Positions 17,719 to 26,384 of a stretch of DNA of 64,000 nucleotides are shown in pieces (the first letter of the stretch is position 1; every line of letters begins with the position of its first letter). The position numbers and the translations under genes were made by a program. The stretch covers positions 930,001 through 994,000 of the forward strand of contig JAFDWS010000002.1 in the NCBI GenBank assembly GCA_018268375.1. The letters run 5' to 3'. Origin of the DNA: Armatimonadota bacterium (GTDB lineage Bacteria; Armatimonadota; Fimbriimonadia; Fimbriimonadales; Fimbriimonadaceae). The notes under the pieces are model-generated. The model made no database searches. It was not told the DNA's origin and saw only the letters and a list, made by a program, of their open reading frames with translations.

Positions 17719-18411
17719 CTAAATATTTACGAGCAACTCACGAGTTTCCTCCACGGCGACTGCCCAAAGGGCCGCCATTTCATCGTCCGCCCTTTGGTAG
17801 AGCCCGCCAAAGCTCCCGTCCCCAAGAACTTCGCGCACAAACCCAGGATTGGCCGTCCTTATCTGGCCTACCTCAACCATCGGCTTGCGGGCGGCGGGCT
17901 GCTCGACCCCTTCCAGCCTGGTCCACGGAAAGTTCTCCATCCAATTGGCATGGGATGCATCTGGATCCGTCTCCTGAACCTTCGTCCAGACACGGGGAGC
18001 GCACCACCAATCGTGCCAAACGACGGTCTGGCCCGATCGCGCGGCCCGCTCCGCCACAGCGCTCCTCGCCGGCGTGTTCCCGCCGTGGCCGTTGACGACC
18101 AGAATCCGGCCAAAGCCGGATCCCTCGAGCGAGTCCAGCAATTGGCAAAGAACCTCCGAGTAGGTGCCAAGTTTCAAGGAGACCGTGCCAGGATAGGCGG
18201 TGAACGATGGCGTCACGCCAAAGGGCATGACGGGAAAGACGGGCACTCCAAGAGGGGAAGCAGCATCGACCGAGACCTTGTACGCCAAGATGCTGTCCGT
18301 GGCCAGGCTCAGATAGGCGTGTTGCTCCGTACAACCCAAGGGGAGGACGCACCGGTCGTCCTTGGCGGCTCTCCGCTCGACCATCTGCCAGTTCATCTCC
18401 TCGATGCGCAT
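17719..18411 (-). CDS. Creatininase family metal-dependent amidohydrolase
   Basis: A 230-residue protein of the creatininase/MftE superfamily, which hydrolyses cyclic or linear amide bonds with two metal ions. The first metal motif is LGCTEQHAYLSLATD (about residues 25-39), giving Glu, His and Asp ligands. The second is VVNGHGGN (about 103-110), and SHANWMENF corresponds to the usual HAGxxETS, with a Glu ligand conserved. Substrates in this family vary (creatinine, formamides, mycofactocin precursor peptide, guanidine derivatives), and nothing nearby points to one. It has no signal peptide and is predicted cytoplasmic. Confidence 0.85.
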   Translation of the reverse strand: MRIEEMNWQMVERRAAKDDRCVLPLGCTEQHAYLSLATDSILAYKVSVDAASPLGVPVFPVMPFGVTPSFTAYPGTVSLKLGTYSEVLCQLLDSLEGSGFGRILVVNGHGGNTPARSAVAERAARSGQTVVWHDWWCAPRVWTKVQETDPDASHANWMENFPWTRLEGVEQPAARKPMVEVGQIRTANPGFVREVLGDGSFGGLYQRADDEMAALWAVAVEETRELLVNI

Positions 18412-18434
18412 GGTTTGAGCTTACAAGACAAAGA

Positions 18435-18463
18435 AGTGGCGGATCCGTCCTGGATCCGCCACT
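18435..18463 (-). terminator. Intrinsic terminator of the PEP-CTERM gene
   Basis: A perfect 12-bp stem (AGTGGCGGATCC / GGATCCGCCACT) with a 5-base loop, followed on the minus strand by the T-rich TTCTTTGTCTTGT. It lies 33 bases after the stop at 18497. Confidence 0.85.
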
Positions 18464-18496
18464 CTGGTTCACATGAAACACCCTGTCAGGGGCGTG

Positions 18497-19039
18497 TTAC
18501 TTTCGCATACGTCGGCGAGCGGCGAGGGAAGCCAGCGCGCTGCCAATAACCAGCAAACTTGCTGGCTCGGGCACCGTCGTGATGTTGCCCGTGTTGCCTT
18601 GGGTACCGGGGAACGTGCCATCGATTCGGACGTGGTAACCAAGCCGCTCGACGCTGGCCACGTTCAGCGAATCGAAGTTGAACGTGAAGCTCTGTCCAGG
18701 GGTCAGACCCGTGTTCGGGTTCGTCTTCCAGCCTGCAATTCCGCCGGTACCTGCGTTCGAGTTGTTCGTCTGCCACACACCGACGTTCTGGTTGACGGCC
18801 GTCAAGTCGTCGTCGTCGGAAAGGGTGTAGAAGCCGATCACGTCGGTGATGTGATAAACCGTGTTGTTGTAGGTGAACGTCGGCGCGTTCCCGACCTGGA
18901 CGTTGTAGGTAAGGCCGCCGTTCGAGACCTGAACGGCGATGTCCGAGATCACATCGACGCCAAGGAACGAGCTTCGCGTTTGGGCGCCTGCCGCGCCAGC
19001 AACCGCCAAAAAGGCGGAAAGAATAATTGCTTTCTTCAT
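18497..19039 (-). CDS. PEP-CTERM sorting domain protein
   Basis: A 180-residue exported protein. Its signal peptide is MKKAIILSAFLAVAGAAGAQ. The mature domain is Asn/Gly/Thr-rich with strands such as YNVQVGNAPTFTYNNTVYHI and SFTFNFDSLNVASVERLGYHV. The C-terminus has the sorting signal VPEPASLLVIGSALASLAARRRMRK: a Val-Pro-Glu-Pro, a membrane helix and a basic tail, recognised by an exosortase. After sorting, the protein should be released or linked to the surface. The -10 box (GATAAT, minus strand) sits about 60 bp upstream with an inverted repeat at the start of the leader. A strong terminator closes the unit. No exosortase gene is in the window. Confidence 0.9.
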   Translation of the reverse strand: MKKAIILSAFLAVAGAAGAQTRSSFLGVDVISDIAVQVSNGGLTYNVQVGNAPTFTYNNTVYHITDVIGFYTLSDDDDLTAVNQNVGVWQTNNSNAGTGGIAGWKTNPNTGLTPGQSFTFNFDSLNVASVERLGYHVRIDGTFPGTQGNTGNITTVPEPASLLVIGSALASLAARRRMRK

Positions 19040-19070
19040 GTCAGTCTCCGGTTTCAGCAAAAGAAGTCAA

Positions 19071-19086
19071 TGTGCACATCTGCACA
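19071..19086 (-). promoter_or_regulatory. Inverted repeat just downstream of the PEP-CTERM gene promoter
   Basis: Six-base arms TGTGCA/TGCACA with a 4-base spacer, in the leader of the gene starting at 19039. On the minus strand the probable -10 box is GATAAT at 19096-19101, so the repeat covers about +3 to +18. It could be an operator or a leader hairpin. Confidence 0.35.
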
Positions 19087-19255
19087 CGACATACCATTAT
19101 CGTGTGTAGGAGACCGAATGGTTCGGCGGGTCACCTAAAATTCATCTAAAGCCTAGTACTCTTTCCGGCACCGTAGGCCCTTCGGACCAACGCTTCCGGC
19201 AACGACGGCGGGCACATAGCGAACATTCCGCCGGCCATATCGTCCGGCCTCAACG

Positions 19256-20011
19256 ATGACATCCTTCCTTGCAGCGCTCCTTCTCTTAAACCCCTCCGGT
19301 TCGGAGACCGTCACTTACAGGGTCAACGGCGTCCAGAGGCAAGCCGATGTGTTCGCCCCCCGCGTCAAGTCCACCCATCCTCCCTTGGTCTTCGGATTCC
19401 ATGGCCACGGAGGCAACTCGAAGAACGCGGCACGCTCGTTCCAGATCCAAGATCTATGGCCCGAGGCGGTCGTGGTGTACATGCAGGGGCTCCCGACGCC
19501 CAGCGCCAAAGTCGACCCGAACGGCAAGATGCCCGGTTGGCAGAACAACAAGGGTCTGGAGGGAGACCGCGACTTGGACTTTTTCGACACCGTCTACAAG
19601 GACGTCACCCAAAGGTTCAAGGTGGATCTGGACAGGGTCTACTCCATGGGACATTCGAACGGAGGACGCTTCACGTACCTCCTCATGCAGCAACGTGGGG
19701 ACCTGTTCGCCGCCTTCGCGCCAAGCGGTTCCCCCGCCCACCTGGTGGGAATGCCGGCCAAGCCGGTCTTTCACATCGCGGGCGAGAAGGATCCCCTAGT
19801 GAACTTCGACCAACAGTCACGAAGCCTACAGACCATCAAGCGGCGCAACGGCTGCTCGGAGCAGGGCAAGAAGACCGGCACCTACACGACCCTCTATCGG
19901 GGCAAGGACGGAAACGACGTGATCACCTACTTTCACCCTGGTGGTCACGAATATCCCCGGCAAGAAGCTCCACCCCTGATCGTGGAGTTCTTCAAAGCGC
20001 ACAAACGCTGA
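19256..20011 (+). CDS. Secreted esterase of the PHB depolymerase/LpqC (alpha/beta-hydrolase) family
   Basis: A 251-residue alpha/beta-hydrolase with a short hydrophobic leader (MTSFLAALLLLNPSGS). It has the oxyanion-hole region FGFHGHGGNSKNAARSF, the nucleophile elbow YSMGHSNGGRF with Ser134, a downstream acid in AGEKDPLVNF, and His in HPGGHEYP. This order matches PHB depolymerase-like and feruloyl esterase-like proteins, which cut ester bonds in polyesters or plant cell-wall side chains. The substrate cannot be told from the sequence. Because the leader looks exported, the enzyme probably acts in the periplasm or outside. It converges on the CsgG-like gene with 4 bp between. Confidence 0.82.
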   Translation: MTSFLAALLLLNPSGSETVTYRVNGVQRQADVFAPRVKSTHPPLVFGFHGHGGNSKNAARSFQIQDLWPEAVVVYMQGLPTPSAKVDPNGKMPGWQNNKGLEGDRDLDFFDTVYKDVTQRFKVDLDRVYSMGHSNGGRFTYLLMQQRGDLFAAFAPSGSPAHLVGMPAKPVFHIAGEKDPLVNFDQQSRSLQTIKRRNGCSEQGKKTGTYTTLYRGKDGNDVITYFHPGGHEYPRQEAPPLIVEFFKAHKR

Positions 20012-20015
20012 GCTC

Positions 20016-20918
20016 CTACTTGCCGGGTTCGGAGACGATGTCACCGACCTCGAACGTCGCTCCGTCGACGATCGTGCAGAAGGAGAGCTTCTTGTCCACG
20101 CTCGTGACCTTCAGCGATCCGACCTTCTGCGTCCTCGTCCCGATCACGTTGCCCGTGTCGGGATCTTTGATGACGCGGGTGACCCGGACGACATCAAAAA
20201 CGTCACCGACGAGGACACCGGAGTCAGATCCTGCGTTGATCGCGACTTCCTTTGAGGAGGCGTCGAAATCGGCGACCTTGCAGGTCCAGGGCCGCTTGTC
20301 GAGCTTTTTGACAATGATCTCGACCGCCTTGTCGATCGCGGTCGTAGTGGCCTTGCCCAACGGCGACTGCTGGAAGGCGTCGAAATCCGTGAACGCGCTT
20401 CCAATGTTCGCGCCAATCCTGAACCCACCGGCGGCAGATGTGCCGGTCGCCGTCTCGGTCAGCAAGACCTCACTGGTGTCGACGTCGAACAGACGGACAT
20501 TGATGCCGACCTTAGCCTGGCTCGCGCTGGCGCCGACCCGGACTCCGCCAACGCTGACGCCACCTCCGCCACCGCGCTCGTTGACCTCGAAGTCACTGAC
20601 CTTTCCTTGCACAAGGGCTTGGGCGGGCGTGATCTTTCCCTTTTGGCTCTGGCCCGTGTTCTCCTCCTTGATTGCTTGCTCCTTCAAGAGGGCGTCGAGC
20701 GCCTCGCGTTCAAGTACCGTGAACTTGCCTGTATCGACCAGCTTCTTGACCAGCTTCTCGTAAATGGCGGTCTGGAATCCAGCGGGGACGTTCCAACTCT
20801 CGAACGAGGACCAATCCATAGGGGCTACGGCCAATCGCATCTTGAGGTGCTTCTCCTGACCGACTGCTAGGGACGCCAACAAGGCTGCACAGAGGAGGGC
20901 GACGGCAACGCGCTTCAT
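20016..20918 (-). CDS. CsgG-family secreted protein
   Basis: A 300-residue protein with a signal peptide (MKRVAVALLCAALLASLAVGQ) and no lipobox cysteine. The middle has the CsgG/curli-assembly signature: EKLVKKLVDTGKFTVLERE, DALLKEQAIKEE, ALVQGKVSDFEVNERGGGGG and VGINVRLFDVDTSEVLLTET, ending with a helix rich in Ala and Ile. CsgG proper forms an outer-membrane pore for curli, but many bacteria have paralogues without curli genes that act in unknown envelope processes. The last 70 residues (VKVADFD to VGDIVSEPG) form a separate small beta domain. No csgA, B, E or F is nearby. Confidence 0.82.
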   Translation of the reverse strand: MKRVAVALLCAALLASLAVGQEKHLKMRLAVAPMDWSSFESWNVPAGFQTAIYEKLVKKLVDTGKFTVLEREALDALLKEQAIKEENTGQSQKGKITPAQALVQGKVSDFEVNERGGGGGVSVGGVRVGASASQAKVGINVRLFDVDTSEVLLTETATGTSAAGGFRIGANIGSAFTDFDAFQQSPLGKATTTAIDKAVEIIVKKLDKRPWTCKVADFDASSKEVAINAGSDSGVLVGDVFDVVRVTRVIKDPDTGNVIGTRTQKVGSLKVTSVDKKLSFCTIVDGATFEVGDIVSEPGK

Positions 20919-20958
20919 GCTCCGATTCTGACACGGGAACACCCGGTGCGGTCCAAAC

Positions 20959-23211
20959 TCAGAACTGTTCGTCGTCGTCGATGGTTGCCCCGTCGGGCAT
21001 CGGTGTCATATATTCGCTTCGCCCGAACATCTGCTCGACCTGCATCGGATCGACAAGGACCTCGCGCGGCCGCGGGCCGTCCCGAGGGCCGACGATCGAG
21101 CGCGACTCCATGAGATCCAATAAGCGGGACGCGCGTTGGAAGCCGATTGAGAATTTTCGCTGCAGCATCGAGGTGGACGCCTCGCCACGAGAGACCACGA
21201 ACCGCACCGCGTCTTCCCAGAGCGCGTCCGACTCTTCCTCTTCCCGCATCTCGGACTCGCGCTCTTCGATCGCCATCTGCACAGCGCTGATCACATATTC
21301 GGGCCTTCCTTGCGCGCGCCAAAAATCGCAAACCGACTCGATCTCCTTCTCGGTCACAAAGCAACCTTGGATACGGGTCGGTTTGTTCTGGTCGATCGGC
21401 ATGAACAACATGTCGCCCTTACCGATGAGCTTGTCTGCTCCGGCCTGGTCGAGGATCGTCCGGGAGTCGATGTGTGACGAAACCGCAAAGGCGATCCTGG
21501 ACGGAATGTTGTTCTTGACCGTGCCCGTGATGACGTCGACGCTCGGTCTTTGCGTCGCAAGGACAAGGTGGATGCCCGCGGCCCGAGCGAGCTGGGCGAG
21601 GCGCATGATCGACGTCTCGACCTCAGCCTGAGCCTGGACCATGAGGTCGGCCATCTCGTCAAGGATGACGACGATGTAGGGCAGCTTGTCGGCGTACTCT
21701 GCCTTCGCGTTCCAGCCATCGATGTTGCGGACGCGAGCATCGTTAAACCGCTCCATTCGGCGCTCCATCTCGCGGACGACCGCGCGCAGCACGCCAGCTG
21801 CCTCCTTGACGTCCTTCACGACCGGGCACATGAGGTGAGGAAGCCCCTCGAAGAGCGTCAGTTCGACCCGCTTCGGGTCGATCATGACCAGTCGCACTTC
21901 CTTAGGCGTGTGGCGGACGATGAGCGACATGATCATCGTGGCAAGGCAGATCGACTTTCCGCTGTTGGTCGCACCCGCGACGAGCAGGTGCGGCATCTTC
22001 GTGAGGTCGGCGTATTTCGGTGTGCCACTGACGTCCCGACCAAGGGCGACACCCAACTTTAAGTCGTCCGAGTGGAATTCGAGGCTCTCGCACATTTCGC
22101 GCAAGGTGACCATGGATCGCACAGCGTTCGGCACTTCGACACCGATCGCGTTCTTCCCGGGAATAGGTGCCTCGACCCTGACGTGCGAGGCTGCGAGGTT
22201 CATCGCGATGTTGTCGCCCAACGCCGTGATGCGGTTGACCCGGATGCCCGGGCCCAACTGCAGCTCATAGCGAGTGATCGCTGGCCCGGTGGCGACCTCG
22301 ACCACGTTCGCATCAATGCCGAACTGTTCGAGGGTCAGCTCCAAAGTCTCGATGTTTTTCTGCATCTCCTCTTTGCTGCGCTTCGCCTTGTTCACGGGCT
22401 CGGTCAACAGGTCGAGGGGTGGCAGTTCGTAACCCGTGTCACTGGAACGGGTCTCAAGCTTGAAGGCAGGCACGCTTGTTTCGCCGGTTTCGACGACCTC
22501 CGTCCGGCGGTTCAGCACGTCGATCGCTTTCTTCGCACGGTCGTTCTTCTCGGCTGGCACTGGTTTAGCCGGTGGTTCGTCTTCCTCCAAGTTGACGACC
22601 GCCTTCTTGGTGACAGGTTTGGGAGCGGCTTCGAGGGCTTGCTTTCTGCGTTCGGCAACTGCAGCAATGATCGCGTGAATCGGCGAATCGAGGCAAAGCA
22701 CGAGGCCAATCACCGAGGTGGCGACGAAGCCGATCGCCGCAAAACCTCCGAACAGCATCGTGAAGAGCCAGGCCACGACCGCCCCGATGTAGCCGCCGCT
22801 TTGCGCCACCGTTTCGGGGTCGAAGAAGTCCCCTTGTCTTTGCTGGGCGAAGAACGCGACCAAGCCGAGGAAGACCAGCACGCTCCCCGTTGTTAGCCTC
22901 CCGACCTTGACTTTTGTCCTGCCTGCCAGGAGTGATGCTCCGGCAAAGCCGATCACGACAGGAACAGCCCACGCAGCCCTTCCCACGAGCACTCTGAACG
23001 CCTGAGCCAAGGAATCGCCGACGAGGCCGGCGTTGCCAGCCCAAAGAGCGAGCACTGTCACCAGCGCGATGGCGATCAGGCCGATGCCCCACGCGTCGGA
23101 GGAGCGGTGGGTGTTGGCTGGCGGCGCGGCTGCAGCTTTCTTGCCGGTCTGAGTGCGCTTCTTTGTCGGCATCCTGCTGTCCGCGTCTCTTCGACGATCC
23201 GTTTGCGTCAT
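20959..23211 (-). CDS. ftsK: DNA translocase FtsK/SpoIIIE
   Basis: A 750-residue septal DNA pump that clears chromosomes from the division site. The N-terminus has about four membrane helices (residues 35-190), then a short linker rich in Lys, Glu and Pro, then the motor: alpha domain EQFGIDANVVEVATGPAITRYE, Walker A ATNSGKSICLAT, Walker B YIVVILDEMADLM, and ATQRPSVDVITGTVKNNIPSR. The C-terminal gamma winged helix (ASTSMLQRKFSIGFQRASRLLDLME) reads KOPS-type sites. I start at the ATG at 23211 (AAGGATGG upstream) rather than a TTG at 23232. A TATACT -10 box lies about 30 bp further up. It is 63 bp downstream of rodA, so it could also be reached by read-through. Confidence 0.96.
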   Translation of the reverse strand: MTQTDRRRDADSRMPTKKRTQTGKKAAAAPPANTHRSSDAWGIGLIAIALVTVLALWAGNAGLVGDSLAQAFRVLVGRAAWAVPVVIGFAGASLLAGRTKVKVGRLTTGSVLVFLGLVAFFAQQRQGDFFDPETVAQSGGYIGAVVAWLFTMLFGGFAAIGFVATSVIGLVLCLDSPIHAIIAAVAERRKQALEAAPKPVTKKAVVNLEEDEPPAKPVPAEKNDRAKKAIDVLNRRTEVVETGETSVPAFKLETRSSDTGYELPPLDLLTEPVNKAKRSKEEMQKNIETLELTLEQFGIDANVVEVATGPAITRYELQLGPGIRVNRITALGDNIAMNLAASHVRVEAPIPGKNAIGVEVPNAVRSMVTLREMCESLEFHSDDLKLGVALGRDVSGTPKYADLTKMPHLLVAGATNSGKSICLATMIMSLIVRHTPKEVRLVMIDPKRVELTLFEGLPHLMCPVVKDVKEAAGVLRAVVREMERRMERFNDARVRNIDGWNAKAEYADKLPYIVVILDEMADLMVQAQAEVETSIMRLAQLARAAGIHLVLATQRPSVDVITGTVKNNIPSRIAFAVSSHIDSRTILDQAGADKLIGKGDMLFMPIDQNKPTRIQGCFVTEKEIESVCDFWRAQGRPEYVISAVQMAIEERESEMREEEESDALWEDAVRFVVSRGEASTSMLQRKFSIGFQRASRLLDLMESRSIVGPRDGPRPREVLVDPMQVEQMFGRSEYMTPMPDGATIDDDEQF

Positions 23212-23274
23212 GTTCTGTCCATCCTTGGACAACTGACCTTCAGTATATCTTTATGGACGGGGCCGCACCTGGTT

Positions 23275-24384
23275 TCACTTCACGCCTGTGAGCAGTCCTA
23301 CGCAGGCCATGCACATCCAGAGCGCGGTACCTCCATAGGACACGAACGGAAGCCACAAGCCAGCGACGGGCAAGATCCCAACGTTCATGCCGAGGTTGAC
23401 GATCGTGTGGAAGCCCAGAATGGCCAGGACACCTCCCGACATCATCTGCCCAAACGGCTCCGTCGCCTGGTAGCCAACGAGCCAAAGCCGATAGAAGAAG
23501 AACCCAAATGCCAGAAGGACGAGGGATCCCCCGATGAGCCCCCCTTCCTCGCCCACAACGGTGAAGATGAAGTCGTTCTGCTGCTCCGGTATGTACCGGG
23601 CCGCCTTCTGCCCACCCTTGAGATAGCCGACGCCTGTCACGCCTCCGACGGCAAAGGCGATCCTTGCCCTCTCTTGCTGATATCCGTTGTCCTTGGCGTC
23701 GGGCTTAATCTTGGCGATGACGCGCTCTCGCATATAGTTGGGAACGACGCCGGGAGTAAACCAAGCGGCGGTAGCCAGGCTCCCAACGATGGCTAAAGTG
23801 ATGGCGGCGTACTTCCAGGGCACGCCAGCATAGAGGGAGATCGCCACCCAGATGAAGACGAGGGACATGGCCCCCGCCAAGTGAGGCTGCAATAAGACCA
23901 GGCCCACGATGGGAGCGATGTGCACGAGGGAGAGGACATAAGTTCTGAACTCCTTGGTCTGCTCCCAGTGCTTCGCGTAGAACGCCGAAAGCGTAATGAT
24001 CAGGATGACCTTGGCGAACTCGCTCGGCTGAAACTGGATCGGACCAAAGTCGATCCACCTCGTCGCCCCCTTCGTGTTCTTGCCGACAAGCAAGACGGCC
24101 ACGAGCGACAAGACCGAAAAGGTGTAGAGCCACGGCGCGAGCTTTGTGAAAGTCCGCTGGCTCGTCGTGGCACAAATGACGAAAACGGGAACGCCGATTG
24201 CTGCCCACATGACCTGTTTGATCATGAAGTTGCTACCGTGGCGCGAGAAATCGATGCTGTAAATCGCGAGCAGGCCGGTCAGCAGGAGAATGCCTGCCGA
24301 TGCGAGCAACCATAGGTCGATACCGCGGCCGGGCCGATGGACGCTGGAAGCGAACGCCCCTTTAGCGCCGCCAAGCTGGATCAT
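23275..24384 (-). CDS. rodA: Peptidoglycan glycosyltransferase RodA (SEDS family)
   Basis: A 369-residue polytopic membrane protein with about ten helices. It polymerises lipid II during side-wall growth together with a class B PBP. Hallmarks: RWIDFGPIQFQPSEFAKV, LLQPHLAGAMSL, GYQQERARIAFAVGGVTGVGYLKGGQ, YIPEQQNDFIFTVVGEEGG and the final VAGLWLPFVSYGGTALWMC. The SEDS catalytic aspartate is in the NDFIF segment. The alternative FtsW is less likely because the region and the size fit RodA. It is the last of a tightly overlapping operon (ATGA with the preceding lipoprotein gene) beginning with a SecD-P1-like protein. No mreBCD gene is in the window. Confidence 0.93.
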   Translation of the reverse strand: MIQLGGAKGAFASSVHRPGRGIDLWLLASAGILLLTGLLAIYSIDFSRHGSNFMIKQVMWAAIGVPVFVICATTSQRTFTKLAPWLYTFSVLSLVAVLLVGKNTKGATRWIDFGPIQFQPSEFAKVILIITLSAFYAKHWEQTKEFRTYVLSLVHIAPIVGLVLLQPHLAGAMSLVFIWVAISLYAGVPWKYAAITLAIVGSLATAAWFTPGVVPNYMRERVIAKIKPDAKDNGYQQERARIAFAVGGVTGVGYLKGGQKAARYIPEQQNDFIFTVVGEEGGLIGGSLVLLAFGFFFYRLWLVGYQATEPFGQMMSGGVLAILGFHTIVNLGMNVGILPVAGLWLPFVSYGGTALWMCMACVGLLTGVK

Positions 24385-25043
24385 GGCTCGGAGTCAAGCG
24401 GTCGCGGCTCTCGCGAAGTGCTCGAACCAAAGTCTCTCTTCACGACCCCACGCTTTGGCTCGATCCAGAACTTCAGGTTGCGTTTGCTCTCACCGCCACC
24501 GCCTGTCTCGACCACGAGCGAAGCCGTCACAAGCACGCAGTCGCTCACGCCGGTGGCCAAGTTAAGGACCTCCGGGGCCGCGGTGATCTTCGCTGTCGCA
24601 GGTTTGGCCAAGGTTCCCAGACTCGCAGTGCCCGTCCAGTCCCAAGAATCGACAACTTTGAATGGGTAGCGGACGAGAGGAATCGGCGGATCGTACGATT
24701 CCGAGCCGCCAAGGCTCACAAAGGAGAAGACACCTGGTGTGGAGACGTAATGCTCTTCCTCGAGAGTCTCGCCCTTCGCCACGATTTCGAAGACAACTTC
24801 TTTGCCCGAAGCTTTCCTCTTGAGTTCGGCTGGAACCTCGGTTCCAGCAACATTGATCCTGACCTTTGAATAGGGCAGTGCGTCGGGCGCCAGTTCGGAT
24901 GGGGTCTTGTAGACGGCCACAGCCTGGTCGCCCTTCGACGGCGGATCTTCCCGGCCATCGAACCTCGTCTGGATACCCTTGGTCACACACCCGGCGAGCA
25001 CTCCCACCACGCCCGATATCAAGACCACGCTCGTCGTTCTCAT
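24381..25043 (-). CDS. Hypothetical lipoprotein, member 1 of a tandem family
   Basis: A 220-residue lipoprotein: MRTTSVVLISGVVGVLAGCV contains the lipobox LAGC (Cys19). I do not recognise a known domain. It shares an order of features with the three upstream genes: a strand with WDWTGT (here VVDSWDWTGTAS), a valine-rich segment with a cysteine (VLVTASLVVETGGG) and, near the end, FWIEPKRGVVKRDFGS. It overlaps both neighbours by 4 bp (rodA downstream, the 203-aa protein upstream). Its place directly before rodA suggests an envelope role, but that is inference. Confidence 0.65.
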   Translation of the reverse strand: MRTTSVVLISGVVGVLAGCVTKGIQTRFDGREDPPSKGDQAVAVYKTPSELAPDALPYSKVRINVAGTEVPAELKRKASGKEVVFEIVAKGETLEEEHYVSTPGVFSFVSLGGSESYDPPIPLVRYPFKVVDSWDWTGTASLGTLAKPATAKITAAPEVLNLATGVSDCVLVTASLVVETGGGGESKRNLKFWIEPKRGVVKRDFGSSTSREPRPLDSEP

Positions 25044-25651
25044 GTACCCGATGCAGGTGTAAACGAAACGATCGTCTTGGATCTCTCCGACTTTTGCTTG
25101 TTATAGGTCGTCGTGCCCTTCAGGGAGATGAGCCCGACGCCCTTGGCATAGACCGAGACCTCGTGGGATTTCATGTTGACCCCCCTCTCCGGGCCGATGA
25201 CGACATCGACCGTGGCCTCGATGATCTCCCTTGTCTCTCCGAGCACTTCCCTTGAGCCTGCCCTCCTGCACGATCCCTTCATAGTCATGGGTGCCGGGGC
25301 GCCTAGCCACTGGGTGCTGCCGGTGTAAGACCAGTTGTTCTTGCCATCGCCGAACATCAGGATCGGATACGGGCTGGCCAGCGGGTTGTTCTGGTCGAAC
25401 GCCACGAGAAGGACTTGGTCGCCTTCGACCCGGTAGAACGTGCTCCCGTCAACCTCGTCCTTGATCTTGGTGACGATGGGGACCGCGTCCCGCCCGCCAA
25501 CACTCTGTACGTTCCCGACAGAGTCTGTGTAGGTCGCGCTTTGTCCTTCAGACGAATCGATATAAACCCACTTCGTCCCCGTTTTCAGCGGGAAGTAATC
25601 GCTCACGTCGATCTTGGCCGTCACGCCGAAGGCAAGGAGAACGGGCAACAC
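25040..25651 (-). CDS. Hypothetical exported protein, member 2 of a tandem family
   Basis: A 203-residue protein with a short hydrophobic N-terminus (MLPVLLAFGVTAKIDV) and no clear lipobox. It begins YFPLKTGTKWVYIDSSEGQSATYTDS, the same pattern as PMKEGNTWTYKASS in the gene two positions upstream, showing common descent. Later come NNWSYTGSTQWLG, REVLGETREIIEATVDVVIG and VYAKGVGLISLKGTTTYNK, again parallel to the sister proteins (WYAKDVGVVQMKL, FWAPKVGLVRYIQE). It overlaps the following lipoprotein gene by 4 bp and follows the previous one by 1 bp. The function is unknown; periplasmic location is likely. Confidence 0.62.
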   Translation of the reverse strand: MLPVLLAFGVTAKIDVSDYFPLKTGTKWVYIDSSEGQSATYTDSVGNVQSVGGRDAVPIVTKIKDEVDGSTFYRVEGDQVLLVAFDQNNPLASPYPILMFGDGKNNWSYTGSTQWLGAPAPMTMKGSCRRAGSREVLGETREIIEATVDVVIGPERGVNMKSHEVSVYAKGVGLISLKGTTTYNKQKSERSKTIVSFTPASGT

Positions 25652-25652
25652 G

Positions 25653-26378
25653 TCAGTTCTCCATGCCCGCGAGTTCGAACGACGTCTTGACTATCTTCCC
25701 GTTCGGGTCCTTCACTTCAAGCTTCATTTGAACAACGCCTACGTCCTTTGCGTACCAGGTTTTGCTCGAGACGGTTCCCTTGCCCGTGCTCATCTCCATC
25801 GTCGCTGTCTCGACCACGAGCAAACCGTCGAACTCGCCGGCAGCGACTTTGACCTTCTCGATCTTCTCGACCCTCGCCTTGCCCTTGAACGTCGCCTTGC
25901 CGTTCGCAGGGGTCGTGAGTTCGTAATCGTAGTCCCAAACCGTGCCGGGGTCGACTTTCGCGGGCATGACTCGGATGGGCTGTTTCGGAGACCCTGCAGC
26001 GGAGGACGAAAGGTAGACGCCGTCAGGCTTGACGATCAGTTCCTCGTCGCCCATGAACAGAAGCGATCCTTGTCGCTTGACCAGGTACGTGGCAGCCCCG
26101 TTGGCGAGCCCCTTGAATTCAGACACTTGCGTACCTTCCTCTGGCTTTTCGCCTTCGATGCGTGAAATCAGGTACTTGAGCCCTTTTGTCCGCTCGAACC
26201 CGTTGTACGCGTAGGCCTCGTGCTTGAGGTCGGCAGGAATGCTTGGACCAGTGGCGGTGCCGCCCTTGGTCTCGGAGCCGGCCGGAGGCGTTCCTTTCGG
26301 CCCTGCGGGAGTATCCGGGCCCTTGGTGCAACCGCCAAGGACGAACGCGACGGCGAAAAGACAGACAAGTTGTTTCAT
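25653..26378 (-). CDS. Hypothetical lipoprotein, member 3 of a tandem family
   Basis: A 241-residue lipoprotein with lipobox LGGC (MKQLVCLFAVAFVLGGCTKG), then a Gly/Pro/Thr-rich linker, which usually tethers a domain at a distance from the membrane. The folded part contains VDPGTVWDYDYELTTPANGK, KVKVAAGEFDGLLVVETATM and TWYAKDVGVVQMKLEV. The pattern of a WxY strand, an (A/T)GEF(D) turn and a closing (W/F)YAxxVGxVxxK is common to the four proteins and resembles DUF3108-like exported proteins. It sits 6 bp after the preceding gene in the same operon. Confidence 0.65.
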   Translation of the reverse strand: MKQLVCLFAVAFVLGGCTKGPDTPAGPKGTPPAGSETKGGTATGPSIPADLKHEAYAYNGFERTKGLKYLISRIEGEKPEEGTQVSEFKGLANGAATYLVKRQGSLLFMGDEELIVKPDGVYLSSSAAGSPKQPIRVMPAKVDPGTVWDYDYELTTPANGKATFKGKARVEKIEKVKVAAGEFDGLLVVETATMEMSTGKGTVSSKTWYAKDVGVVQMKLEVKDPNGKIVKTSFELAGMEN

Positions 26379-26384
26379 GGGATC

